A program made the position numbers and the translations under genes. Below the pieces are notes generated by a model. The model searched no databases and was not told the DNA's origin. It saw only the letters and a program-made list of their open reading frames with translations. Below, piece after piece: positions 1-6,258 of a DNA stretch of 9,971 nt (positions within the stretch are counted from its first letter, which is position 1; each line of letters starts with the position of its first letter). Source of the stretch: JANXSS01 sp043729515 (lineage in GTDB: Bacteria > Pseudomonadota > Gammaproteobacteria > Burkholderiales > Burkholderiaceae_D); the NCBI GenBank assembly GCA_043729515.1, contig JAYTLK010000142.1, positions 1 to 9,971 on the forward strand. The letters run 5' to 3'.

Positions 1-332
1 GCCAGCAGCAAGGATTTCACGCCCCAGCGGCTGAAGATGTCTTCGGTGCGGCTGACGCAATAATCAGGCGACAACGACACCTTGCAAAGCAACGCCAGAA
101 TGCGTTTTCCGTAACGCCGGCCGGCGGTGTACCAAGCCAGGTCGGTCGTGAGGCATGCCAGGAGCGCCACGGCAAGGCAAGCCGGCAGGCTCAGTTCCCC
201 GTTGGCGGCCAGCGCACCGGCGACGATCAGCACCGGATAGGCCGGCACGGGAATGCCCGCTTGCTCCAGCAAGACATTGGCAAAGACGATCCAGAGACCG
301 TAAGTGTGAAGCAGGGAGAGCAGGGCAGGCAT
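1..332 (-). CDS. DedA-family (SNARE-associated/VTT) membrane protein, N-terminal part, runs off the left edge
   Basis: This is an integral inner-membrane protein of the DedA family (PF09335), a group linked to membrane homeostasis, proton-motive force and undecaprenyl-phosphate/lipid recycling. Reading leftwards from the ATG at 332 gives 110 residues with no stop before base 1, so the C-terminus is missing. Family signatures are visible: a hydrophobic N-terminus (residues 3-22), then the E-x2-G-x-P-x-P segment (E23, G26, P28, P30) and an AGALA turn near residue 39. A second hydrophobic stretch (50-63) is followed by D64 and the WYTAGRRYG motif (67-75). F100 to G104 fit the F-x-R-x-G step seen in this family. 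There is no clear Shine-Dalgarno sequence before the ATG, but the family N-terminus aligns well there. Some betaproteobacterial homologues carry a C-terminal rhodanese domain, which cannot be checked here. It is divergent from ribA. I am sure of the family but not of the substrate. Confidence 0.87.
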   Translation of the reverse strand, partial: MPALLSLLHTYGLWIVFANVLLEQAGIPVPAYPVLIVAGALAANGELSLPACLAVALLACLTTDLAWYTAGRRYGKRILALLCKVSLSPDYCVSRTEDIFSRWGVKSLLL

Positions 333-375
333 GTTGGGGGCATTTCTGACGGTTGGCAGCCAATCAAACAGCGGA

Positions 376-486
376 ATGGACAACAAGACAGACAGCAAGA
401 TCGACCTGGAATTCGATGGCGAGCGCGGCGACGCCACCGGACGGCCGATGACCAAGTTTGAAGACCGGATCGTCGGCAGGCGATGA
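376..486 (+). CDS. Possible small hydrophilic protein (36 aa), function unknown
   Basis: An ATG at 376 opens a 36-codon frame ending in TGA (484-486), with TAG directly after it, giving a tandem stop. The predicted peptide starts MDNKTDSKIDLEFDGERG and continues to a basic end (VGRR). It is highly charged, has no membrane segment, cysteine or recognisable domain, and is rich in D, E, K and R. Third codon positions are mostly G or C, as in the real genes here. Against it, the upstream sequence gives only a poor Shine-Dalgarno match (AGCGG), the length is within what chance allows at this GC content, and I recognise no family. It could equally be the leader of the ribA transcript or non-coding. 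Confidence 0.25.
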   Translation: MDNKTDSKIDLEFDGERGDATGRPMTKFEDRIVGRR

Positions 487-569
487 TAGCAGCGCTGCAC
501 GATGCGCATCGACAGGTCCGGCAAGGCGTCGGTGTTGCTGGAATGCGCTGCAGCAATTTTGCTCCGGCC

Positions 570-578
570 TGATATCCT
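570..578 (+). promoter_or_regulatory. Candidate extended -10 element for ribA
   Basis: TGA-TATCCT fits the extended -10 pattern TG-N-TATAAT with four of six hexamer positions matching. No good -35 hexamer lies 16-18 bp upstream, which an extended -10 can tolerate. Transcription would begin near 585 and leave a leader of about 66 bases before the ribA ATG. This is a weak call, based on hexamer matching only. Confidence 0.2.
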
Positions 579-650
579 TACGCCTTTATGCCGCCGGTGA
601 TCCAGGAATACCTGGCATGCCGCCGAGCAGCACCGTATTCAGGAAACGAC

Positions 651-1343
651 ATGTCCCTCACGACCGCGGCCGATGCCGGCAATGGGCCCGCACCACAGCC
701 AGAAGTTCAGCCAGAAGTTCAGCCTGGAGTGCAGCCCGTACTTCAGCCCGACCCTGCCCTCAGCTACGTCACATCCTGCGACCTGCCCATGCCATGGGCG
801 ACCTTCCGCCTGCATGCTTTCGTCGAGGCTGCCAGCGGCAAGGAGCACCTGGCGCTGACCTTGGGTGAGTTCGGCGACGGCATGCCGGTACTGGCCCGGG
901 TGCATTCGGAGTGCCTGACCGGCGACGCGCTCTTCAGCCAGCGTTGCGACTGCGGCGCGCAACTCGAGACGGCCTTGCGCCGAATTGCCGACGAAGGTCG
1001 CGGCGTGTTGCTGTATCTGCGCCAGGAAGGCCGGGGCATCGGTCTCATCGGCAAACTGCAGGCATATCATCTGCAGGACCAGGGCGCGGACACGGTCGAA
1101 GCGAACCAGGCGCTCGGCTTCGCGCCGGACCAGCGCAATTACAGGCTCTGCCTGCCGATCCTGCAGCATCTGGGCGTGTCCAGCCTGCGCCTGATGACCA
1201 ACAATCCGCGCAAGATTGACGCGTTGAAACAACTTGGCATCACGGTCCATGAGCGCATCGCGCTGCACATCGAAACCAATCCTTTCAATCGCCGCTACCT
1301 GCAGACCAAGGCCAGCAAGCTCGGCCACCTGATGGATCCGTAA
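651..1343 (+). CDS. ribA: GTP cyclohydrolase II
   Basis: Cytoplasmic zinc enzyme that opens GTP to 2,5-diamino-6-ribosylamino-4(3H)-pyrimidinone 5'-phosphate, formate and pyrophosphate, the first step on the GTP branch of riboflavin synthesis. The 230-residue protein aligns with the 196-residue E. coli RibA with an offset of 34. The zinc cysteines are C88, C99 and C101 in HSECLTGDALFSQRCDCG, and the equivalent of Tyr105 is Y139. The catalytic Asp/Arg pair is D160/R162 (APDQRNY), and TNNPRK lies at 183-188. It is a stand-alone GTP cyclohydrolase II, not fused to RibB. The ATG at 651 is preferred over an in-frame ATG at 588 because AGGAAA sits 4-5 bases before it and the 588 start has no binding site. 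The unusual part is an N-terminal extension of about 35 residues rich in Q, P, E and V, built from a 12-bp tandem repeat. A transporter gene follows 11 bp later, so co-transcription is likely. Confidence 0.96.
   Translation: MSLTTAADAGNGPAPQPEVQPEVQPGVQPVLQPDPALSYVTSCDLPMPWATFRLHAFVEAASGKEHLALTLGEFGDGMPVLARVHSECLTGDALFSQRCDCGAQLETALRRIADEGRGVLLYLRQEGRGIGLIGKLQAYHLQDQGADTVEANQALGFAPDQRNYRLCLPILQHLGVSSLRLMTNNPRKIDALKQLGITVHERIALHIETNPFNRRYLQTKASKLGHLMDP
696..755 (+). repeat. 12-bp tandem repeat, about five units, in the ribA N-terminal extension
   Basis: Units begin at 696, 708, 720, 732 and 744, each starting CAGCC or CAGCCC. The first two are identical (CAGCCAGAAGTT) and the others are diverged copies. 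Each unit adds four codons, giving Q-P-E-V, Q-P-E-V, Q-P-G-V, Q-P-V-L and Q-P-D-P, so copy-number change keeps the reading frame. The repeats lie before the conserved catalytic domain, and length variation should therefore be tolerated. Confidence 0.85.
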
Positions 1344-1354
1344 GAGGTGCCCGG

Positions 1355-2272
1355 ATGACTGGCATTGCATCAGCCGACACGGCCGGCGCCCGCAAGGCAT
1401 TCCTGACTGGTCTGGCAATTGCCATCGTCGGCGCGATCCTGTTCTCGACCAAGGCCATCGTTGCCAAGCTGATCTACCGGCATGCGGTCGATGCCGTCAC
1501 GCTGATCGCCTTCCGGATGCTGTTCTCGCTTCCGTTTTTCGCGGCGATTGCGCTCTGGCAGTCACGCGTGGCAGCACCATTGAGCAGGACCGAGCGCATC
1601 AAGATCGTGCTGCTGGGGCTGATCGGTTACTACGTCTCCAGCTTCCTCGATTTCCTCGGTCTGCAATACATCTCCGCCGGCCTGGAACGCCTGATCCTGT
1701 TTCTCACGCCCTCGTTCGTGCTGCTGATTTCGATCGTGTTCCTGAAAAAACGCATTGGCCGTCTCGAGTGGATCGCGCTCGGCATTTCGTACCTCGGCAC
1801 CGTGATGGTGTTCCTGCATGACGCCAGCCAGGGTGGCCGACAGGTAATGCTCGGTGCAGGCTTCGTGCTGTGCAGCGCCGTTACCTATGCGCTCTACCTT
1901 TTGTATTCCGGCGAAATGGTGCGCCGGGTGGGCACGCTGCGCCTGGTGGCCTACGCGATGTGCGTCTCCAGCGCCGCCTGCATCTTGCAATTCCTTCTGC
2001 TGCGGCCGGTGTCGATGCTGGTACAACCACCTGCCGTGTATGGCCTCTCGATGATCAATGCGGTGTTCTGCACCGTGTTGCCGGTGTTCCTGACGATGAA
2101 TGCCGTGGCCCGCATCGGCGCCGGCACCGCTTCCCAGGCCGGCATGATCGGGCCGGTATCAACCCTGTTCCTCGGAGCGCTGATCCTGGGCGAGCCGATC
2201 ACGGCTATCCAGTTGCTCGGCACCGGGCTGGTCCTGTCGGGGATTTATCTGCTCTCGAAAAAGCGGGCTTGA
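1355..2272 (+). CDS. EamA/DMT-family transporter, ten predicted membrane helices
   Basis: Inner-membrane carrier of the drug/metabolite transporter superfamily. The 305-residue protein has the usual two tandem EamA repeats, roughly residues 17-150 and 160-300, each with about five hydrophobic helices. The first is at 17-40. The first repeat ends in an ISYLGTVMVFLHD segment and the second in GTGLVLSGIYLLS, the typical paired ends of the repeats. A short polar N-terminus (1-14) precedes helix 1, and the C-terminus is a basic KKRA. The ATG at 1355 has AGAGG about 7 bases upstream, and the gap to the ribA stop is only 11 bp, so the two genes are probably one operon. The substrate cannot be read from the sequence. 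Known EamA members export amino acids, purines or drugs, and one group (RibN) imports riboflavin, which would suit the ribA neighbour. Family call firm, substrate open. Confidence 0.94.
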   Translation: MTGIASADTAGARKAFLTGLAIAIVGAILFSTKAIVAKLIYRHAVDAVTLIAFRMLFSLPFFAAIALWQSRVAAPLSRTERIKIVLLGLIGYYVSSFLDFLGLQYISAGLERLILFLTPSFVLLISIVFLKKRIGRLEWIALGISYLGTVMVFLHDASQGGRQVMLGAGFVLCSAVTYALYLLYSGEMVRRVGTLRLVAYAMCVSSAACILQFLLLRPVSMLVQPPAVYGLSMINAVFCTVLPVFLTMNAVARIGAGTASQAGMIGPVSTLFLGALILGEPITAIQLLGTGLVLSGIYLLSKKRA

Positions 2273-2503
2273 CACAGCGTCCGGTTGGTGCGACCCGGGT
2301 TCGCGACTGGTTGAATCCGATGCACGGCAGCGCTTGTCTGACATTCGTCGATGTGGATTCGCAAGCGGATCGCACTCCGATATCGATCCCGCGCTACCAT
2401 GGCGAAAAGAATGCCACTTGCACAATGTCTGCAGGAGCGTCGACTCGTGCCAGATGACGCGGCTTCGCATATCTTTTTCAACACCAGATAAAACGGAGAA
2501 AAC
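2273..2503. other. Intergenic region ahead of qor
   Basis: 231 bases between the transporter stop and qor. No stem-loop plus T-run that would mark a terminator is visible. TTGCAC at 2418-2423 resembles a -35 box but has no -10 box at the right distance. An A/T-richer patch at 2468-2500 precedes the qor ribosome binding site (GGAG, 2495-2498). The qor promoter probably lies here but I cannot place it. Confidence 0.4.
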
Positions 2504-3478
2504 ATGGTCAAGGCAATCAGGATGACACGCAGTGGCGGACCGGAAGTCATGGAATATGTCGATGTCGAGGTCGGCGAGCCGGGTCCGGGCGAAGTCCGAA
2601 TCCGCCAGATGGCGATCGGCCTGAATTACATCGATGTCTATTTCCGCACCGGCGCCTACCCGCAGGACTATCCGGCCGGGATCGGCATGGAAGGCGCCGG
2701 CGTGATCGAGGCGGTCGGCAGCGGTGTTACCCATGTCAAGGTGGGTGACCGGGTCGCCTACGCCAGCCGTCCGACCGGCGCCTACGCCGAAGTGCGCGTG
2801 ATGCCGGCTGCAGTACTGGTGCGACTGCCGGAATCGATCAGCTTCGAGACTGGCGCGGCGATGATGCTGCAGGGCTTGACCGTGCAGTATCTGTTTCGCC
2901 GCACCTTTGCGCTCAAGGGCGGCGAGACGATTCTGTTCCATGCAGCCGCCGGTGGCGTCGGCCTGATCGCCTGCCAATGGGCGCGCGCGCTTGGCGTGAC
3001 CATGATCGGTACGGTCGGCTCGGATGAGAAGGCTGCGTTGGCCAAGAGCCACGGTTGTGTCCACACCATCAACTACAACAAGGAAAACTTCGTCGAGCGG
3101 GTCAAGGAAATCACTGGCGGCAAAGGCGTGCCGGTGGTCTACGATTCGATCGGCAAGGACACCTTCACCGGCTCGCTCGATTGCCTCTCGCCGCTGGGCC
3201 TGCTGGTCAGCTACGGTAGCGCTTCCGGTCCGGTGCCGCCGTTCGGATTGAACGAACTGGCCTCGCGAGGGTCGTTGTTCGTCACCCGTCCGACCTTGTT
3301 TACCTACTCTGCAAAACGCGATGATCTGGAGGCAATGTCGGCCGAATTGTTCGGCATGGTCGACAGCGGCAAGGTCAAGATCGAGATCAACCAGCGCTAC
3401 GCCCTGAAGGACGCAGCGCAGGCGCATCGCGATCTGGAAGACCGCAAGACCACCGGCTCGACCATCCTGCTGCCTTGA
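2504..3478 (+). CDS. qor: NADPH:quinone oxidoreductase (zeta-crystallin/QOR type)
   Basis: Cytoplasmic zinc-free member of the medium-chain dehydrogenase/reductase family that reduces quinones with NADPH, thought to protect against quinone redox stress. The 324-residue length and sequence follow E. coli Qor closely. The N-terminal GroES-like domain covers about residues 1-120, with the NYIDVYFRTGAYP segment near 41-53 and GDRVAYA at 81-87. The Rossmann domain has the nucleotide motif AAAGGVG at 147-153, followed by LIACQWARALG, and the QOR signature VVYDSIGKDTF at 211-221. The typical QOR ending TTGSTILLP is present. It lacks the zinc-binding cysteine cluster of alcohol dehydrogenases. The ATG at 2504 has GGAG five bases upstream (2495-2498). 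A small membrane protein gene starts 9 bases after its stop, and the antiporter gene follows. Function in vivo is inferred from the family. Confidence 0.95.
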   Translation: MVKAIRMTRSGGPEVMEYVDVEVGEPGPGEVRIRQMAIGLNYIDVYFRTGAYPQDYPAGIGMEGAGVIEAVGSGVTHVKVGDRVAYASRPTGAYAEVRVMPAAVLVRLPESISFETGAAMMLQGLTVQYLFRRTFALKGGETILFHAAAGGVGLIACQWARALGVTMIGTVGSDEKAALAKSHGCVHTINYNKENFVERVKEITGGKGVPVVYDSIGKDTFTGSLDCLSPLGLLVSYGSASGPVPPFGLNELASRGSLFVTRPTLFTYSAKRDDLEAMSAELFGMVDSGKVKIEINQRYALKDAAQAHRDLEDRKTTGSTILLP

Positions 3479-3487
3479 GGAGACGCC

Positions 3488-3643
3488 TTGACCCCGAACG
3501 AAAATCCGATGAAGCATCCCGATGAACCGGAGGCCGGTGGCGACGGCGTTCCCCATTTCGGCCGCCTGGTGATCCTGCTGGTGGCGGTGGTGGCGCTGAT
3601 CGGAGTAATGACATTCGCCTCGGTTGCGTATTTTTCCCCCTGA
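3488..3643 (+). CDS. Small single-helix membrane protein, TTG start, function unknown
   Basis: A 51-residue ORF starting at TTG (3488). The start is chosen because AGGAG (3478-3482) overlaps the end of qor and stands five bases before the TTG. The in-frame ATG at 3509 has no such site. The polar N-terminus (residues 1-26, with several E, D and P) is followed by one strongly hydrophobic segment (about 27-49, LVILLVAVVALIGVMTF and on), ending SP. This composition is typical of a small inner-membrane protein with the N-terminus probably inside. Tight spacing suggests translation together with qor. The antiporter gene begins 45 bases after its stop. I recognise no family and assign no function. 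It is easily missed by gene finders because of its length and start codon. Confidence 0.7.
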   Translation: MTPNENPMKHPDEPEAGGDGVPHFGRLVILLVAVVALIGVMTFASVAYFSP

Positions 3644-3688
3644 TGCCGGCATGATGCAGGCAATGCAGCCACGCAACCAGGCCAGCGT

Positions 3689-5314
3689 ATGAATCTCGTC
3701 CTACTGGCATTGAGCCTGATCAGTCTGACTGCGGCAACCGGCTTGGGCAGCCGCTACCTTCCGATGGTACCGCTGCCGCTCCTGCAGGTAGCGGTCGGCA
3801 TTGGTCTCGGCTTGTCCGGCATCGATGGCTTCAAGGCGGATCTGCAACCGGAAGTCTTCCTGTTCCTGTTCGTGCCGCCACTGCTTTTTGCGGACGGCTG
3901 GCGGCTGCCGAAACGGGAAGCGTTCCTGCTGCGCAGCCAGATCTTGCTGCACGCTTTCATCCTGGTGCTGGTCAACGTGGTGGTGGTAGGCTATTTCCTG
4001 CACTGGCTGCGGCCCGACATCCCCCTGTGGGCGGCGTTCGCCCTTGGCAGCGTGCTCTCACCGACCGATGCCGTCGCCGTGTCGGCCATTTCTCGCAAGA
4101 TCAAGGTGCCGCGCACCCTGATGCACATCTTGCAGGGTGAGGCGCTTCTGAACGATGCGTCCGGCCTGGTGGCCTTGAAATTCTCGCTGCTTGCGTCAAT
4201 TGGCGCCTTTACCTTCGGCGGCGCTGCCGGCAACATCTTGCTGGTATCGGTGGCGGGCGCGGCGGTCGGTGCCGGTCTCGCCTGGTCATACGGCAAGTTG
4301 CGTCTGTGGCTGGCCGCACCCGACGGCAGCACCACGATTCCACTGGTGTTGCTACTGGTATTGCTGCCTTTCGGTGCCTATTTCCTGGCCGAGTCGCTGC
4401 ATGTATCGGGCATCCTGGCCGCGGTCAGCGCTGGCGTCATGATGACCTACACCGATCCGACACACGACGACAATGCCGCGCTGCGTCTTCAAGCCGGCAA
4501 TTTTTTCAGCCTGTTCACCTATGTCTTCAACGGCCTGATCTTCCTGTTGCTCGGCTTGCAAGTGCCACGCATCCTCGACGCCGGCGTGCGGGCGGCCGAG
4601 GCAACCGGACATGGCGCGGGGCACCTGCTGATGCTGGTGGTCGCGGTCACGTCGGCAATCCTGCTGATCCGCCTGGCCTGGGGCTGGGGCGAATCCCGCC
4701 TCGCACGCATTCGCGATCCGGGCAACGCGGCGGTTGCCCAGGAACTGCCTGGCGCACGGTTATTGCTGGCCCATACTGTGGCAGGCATTCGCGGCGCCGT
4801 GACCCTGGCTGCCGCCATTTCGCTACCGATACAGATCGCCGGCGGCAGCCGCTTTCCGGCGCGTGATGAACTGATCCTGATTGCGGGCGGCGTGATCATC
4901 CTGACGCTCATCATCGCAGCCGTCGCGCTGCCGCCGTTGTTGCGTGACCTGCCCATGGAAGAAGAAAAAGCGATCGAGCAGGAGCGTGCCGAAGCGGCAG
5001 TCAAGGCTTCCCATGCCGCGATCGACGCCATTGCCAGGGCGCCGTCGCTGGAGCAACAGGGCACGCCCGGCGCCACTGATGTCATCCAAGTGGTGACGGC
5101 GCAATACCAGCAAAAAATCGAAGCCAAGCAGCAGGAGTCGAACGGCACGCAGAGCGAGGCCATGGAGCACGACATGACCCGTGAGACGCGCCTGGTCGGC
5201 CTGCGCGCGGAACGGGAAGAACTGCATCGCCTGCACAATGCCGGCGAGATCAACGACGAGACCTTGAACGTGCTGATGAAGCCGCTCGACCTGGCAGAGG
5301 AATCCCTGCGCTAG
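3689..5314 (+). CDS. CPA1-family Na+/H+ antiporter (YjcE/NhaP-like)
   Basis: Inner-membrane monovalent cation/proton antiporter used for sodium and pH homeostasis. The 541-residue protein has about twelve hydrophobic segments up to residue 419, then a hydrophilic cytoplasmic tail (420-541) rich in E, K and Q, likely helical. Family signatures: VPPLLFADGW at 62-71, LSPTDAVAV at 123-131, and EALLNDASGLV at 151-161 with the ion-binding N155-D156 pair typical of electroneutral CPA1 members. AGIRGAVTLAAA at 365-376 contains the conserved arginine R368. The length is close to E. coli YjcE (about 549). The ATG at 3689 is the first in-frame start and has only a weak AGG about 7 bases upstream, so translation may depend partly on upstream coupling. 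The gene ends 17 bp from the convergent lipoprotein gene, with no clear terminator between. Family certain; Na+ versus K+ preference not readable. Confidence 0.95.
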   Translation: MNLVLLALSLISLTAATGLGSRYLPMVPLPLLQVAVGIGLGLSGIDGFKADLQPEVFLFLFVPPLLFADGWRLPKREAFLLRSQILLHAFILVLVNVVVVGYFLHWLRPDIPLWAAFALGSVLSPTDAVAVSAISRKIKVPRTLMHILQGEALLNDASGLVALKFSLLASIGAFTFGGAAGNILLVSVAGAAVGAGLAWSYGKLRLWLAAPDGSTTIPLVLLLVLLPFGAYFLAESLHVSGILAAVSAGVMMTYTDPTHDDNAALRLQAGNFFSLFTYVFNGLIFLLLGLQVPRILDAGVRAAEATGHGAGHLLMLVVAVTSAILLIRLAWGWGESRLARIRDPGNAAVAQELPGARLLLAHTVAGIRGAVTLAAAISLPIQIAGGSRFPARDELILIAGGVIILTLIIAAVALPPLLRDLPMEEEKAIEQERAEAAVKASHAAIDAIARAPSLEQQGTPGATDVIQVVTAQYQQKIEAKQQESNGTQSEAMEHDMTRETRLVGLRAEREELHRLHNAGEINDETLNVLMKPLDLAEESLR

Positions 5315-5331
5315 TCGGGCCAGGCAGCAGG

Positions 5332-6000
5332 TCAGCGGATTGCAGTCGGCGCCGTCGCCATTTTCAGATCGACATGATGCGGCACGCCACTGGCGCCTGG
5401 AAATTCGGCGAAGCCGCTGCGCACCATGTAAGGCATCACGGCTGCCAGCGTGCCGATGGTGCCATCGCTGTTGACCGTCACATCGAACAGCTTCCGACCT
5501 GATTGCGCCTGCGCGATGGTGACTTTCAACTGCCGGGTGTAGACCTGGAAGGTGTTCTCGATAAACTCGGCCGTTGGCGCAGTGGGCAGAAACGGATCGT
5601 AATAGGGCCCGTAATAGCCACGCCCGCGCCAGCGGTGCCCGTAGCCTGGAGCAACGGTCCAGAACGGGTCGGTCACGCTGCCTTCGATCACCCTGACATC
5701 CCGCCCCCGAATGCCGTACGCGACCAGCACTTTCAGGCGCGCCGCCTGTGTCGTGGCCGCTTCGACGAAACCAAGCCGGCGCAGTTCACCTCGCACCAGG
5801 TTTTCATAGTTGCGGTATTCCAGATTGTTGTCTTCTTCCTTTGACCGTTCGAAGACGTACACTTTTTCACGCAGATCCGCCGGCCACTCGTGAAATACGG
5901 TCACATCGCTGCGCACGACGCTCGAGGCGCACGCGCTCAAGAGCGTCCCGATCGCTGCTACCACCAACCATCTGCAAAGCCGACTTCGCGCAATCTCCAT
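5332..6000 (-). CDS. DUF4136-type outer-membrane lipoprotein
   Basis: A 222-residue lipoprotein. The N-terminus has basic residues (R5, R7, R10), a hydrophobic core (11-21) and the lipobox LSAC with the modified cysteine at C24, so signal peptidase II should cut before it. Residue 25 is alanine rather than aspartate, which favours sorting to the outer membrane. The body resembles DUF4136 proteins: a DVTVFHEW start after the signal, alternating strands, a glycine/tyrosine/arginine-rich patch at 122-136, and a VYTRQLKVTIAQA stretch followed by KLFDVTV. The molecular role of the family is unknown. The ATG at 6000 has a good Shine-Dalgarno sequence, GGGAG (minus strand of 6008-6012), 7 bases upstream. 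It is transcribed towards the antiporter and away from pepN. Family assignment is from remembered pattern similarity rather than a search. Confidence 0.88.
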   Translation of the reverse strand: MEIARSRLCRWLVVAAIGTLLSACASSVVRSDVTVFHEWPADLREKVYVFERSKEEDNNLEYRNYENLVRGELRRLGFVEAATTQAARLKVLVAYGIRGRDVRVIEGSVTDPFWTVAPGYGHRWRGRGYYGPYYDPFLPTAPTAEFIENTFQVYTRQLKVTIAQAQSGRKLFDVTVNSDGTIGTLAAVMPYMVRSGFAEFPGASGVPHHVDLKMATAPTAIR

Positions 6001-6028
6001 TTACTTGCTCCCATTAAATGACGTGGAC

Positions 6029-6034
6029 ATCATA
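6029..6034 (-). promoter_or_regulatory. Candidate -10 box for the lipoprotein gene
   Basis: On the minus strand this reads TATGAT, five of six matches to TATAAT. Transcription would start near 6022, leaving a leader of about 22 bases that contains the GGGAG binding site. The -35 position (about 6052-6057) has no TTGACA-like hexamer, but the right part of it overlaps a 17-bp inverted repeat. That arrangement is seen at activator-dependent promoters. Confidence 0.35.
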
Positions 6035-6054
6035 GGCGTCAGCCACGAAATAGC

Positions 6055-6071
6055 CGTTACATTTTGTAACG
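6055..6071. repeat. 17-bp inverted repeat CGTTACA-TTT-TGTAACG
   Basis: Two perfect 7-bp arms (6055-6061 and 6065-6071) flank a 3-bp TTT spacer. It sits about 41 bases upstream of the predicted start site of the minus-strand lipoprotein gene, where a poor -35 box would otherwise be expected. It is too short-looped for a terminator and has no T-run. The symmetric form suits a dimeric regulator. The identity of any regulator is unknown. Confidence 0.6.
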
Positions 6072-6169
6072 CGTTTGGCTCGGCGTCGGCGCGGCATGCA
6101 ACATAGACCATCGCATCGCCTCGATTCAACTAGGTGAAAAATACTGCCGAGGCAGCGCCGCAAAGGCCG

Positions 6170-6185
6170 TGCATGGCGCCATGCA
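6170..6185. repeat. 16-bp perfect palindrome abutting the pepN promoter
   Basis: TGCATGGCGCCATGCA is its own reverse complement across all 16 bases. It ends two bases before the candidate pepN -35 box (6188) and is therefore centred at about -45 from the predicted start. Position and symmetry suggest an operator or activator site, but no regulator is identifiable from sequence. Confidence 0.6.
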
Positions 6186-6187
6186 AG

Positions 6188-6216
6188 ATGACCGAATCGA
6201 CCATAGATTGTAGAAT
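6188..6216 (+). promoter_or_regulatory. Predicted sigma70-type promoter of pepN
   Basis: ATGACC (6188-6193, four of six to TTGACA) and TAGAAT (6211-6216, five of six to TATAAT) are separated by exactly 17 bp. Transcription should begin near 6223, giving a leader of about 36 bases before the ATG at 6259. This also argues against the in-frame TTG at 6223 as the pepN start. Confidence 0.6.
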
Positions 6217-6258
6217 GATCGATTGGCCGAACACCCTGTTGACTTCGAAAGCTTGCAC

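Larger units (their letters stand above)
333..650. other. Divergent intergenic region between the dedA-like gene and ribA
   Basis: This stretch of 318 bases separates two divergently oriented genes. It holds a possible 36-codon ORF (376-486) ending in a tandem TGA-TAG stop, and an extended -10-like element at 570-578. The ribA ribosome binding site lies at 641-646. I looked for a conserved flavin (FMN) riboswitch leader ahead of ribA and found nothing I could recognise. There is no tRNA-like cloverleaf and no strong stem followed by a T-run. The plus-strand frame open from an ATG at 588 into ribA is treated as a chance N-terminal extension. Confidence 0.5.

Noticed and set aside
588..650. Upstream ATG extending RibA by 21 residues
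   Set aside because: No ribosome binding site precedes it, whereas AGGAAA is well placed before 651.
639..1418. 259-codon open frame on the minus strand across ribA
   Set aside because: It mirrors the GC-rich codon pattern of ribA, carries no recognisable motif, and ribA is certain on the plus strand.
2159..3676. 505-codon open frame on the minus strand across qor
   Set aside because: Long antisense frames are common opposite high-GC genes. Its translation is rich in H, R, D and Q with no domain, and qor is certain.
4519..5253. 244-codon open frame on the minus strand across the antiporter
   Set aside because: Antisense to a well-supported CPA1 gene; low-complexity serine/alanine/arginine translation.
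5315..5331. Bidirectional terminator between the convergent antiporter and lipoprotein genes
   Set aside because: Only a weak CCTG/CAGG pairing is visible around 5305-5325, with no T-run on either strand.
6144..6155. CTGCC-GA-GGCAG hairpin
   Set aside because: A two-base loop and five-base arms with no T-run; too small to claim as a terminator or site.
6223..6258. TTG start extending PepN by 12 residues
   Set aside because: It coincides with the predicted transcription start and has no ribosome binding site; family N-termini match the ATG at 6259.
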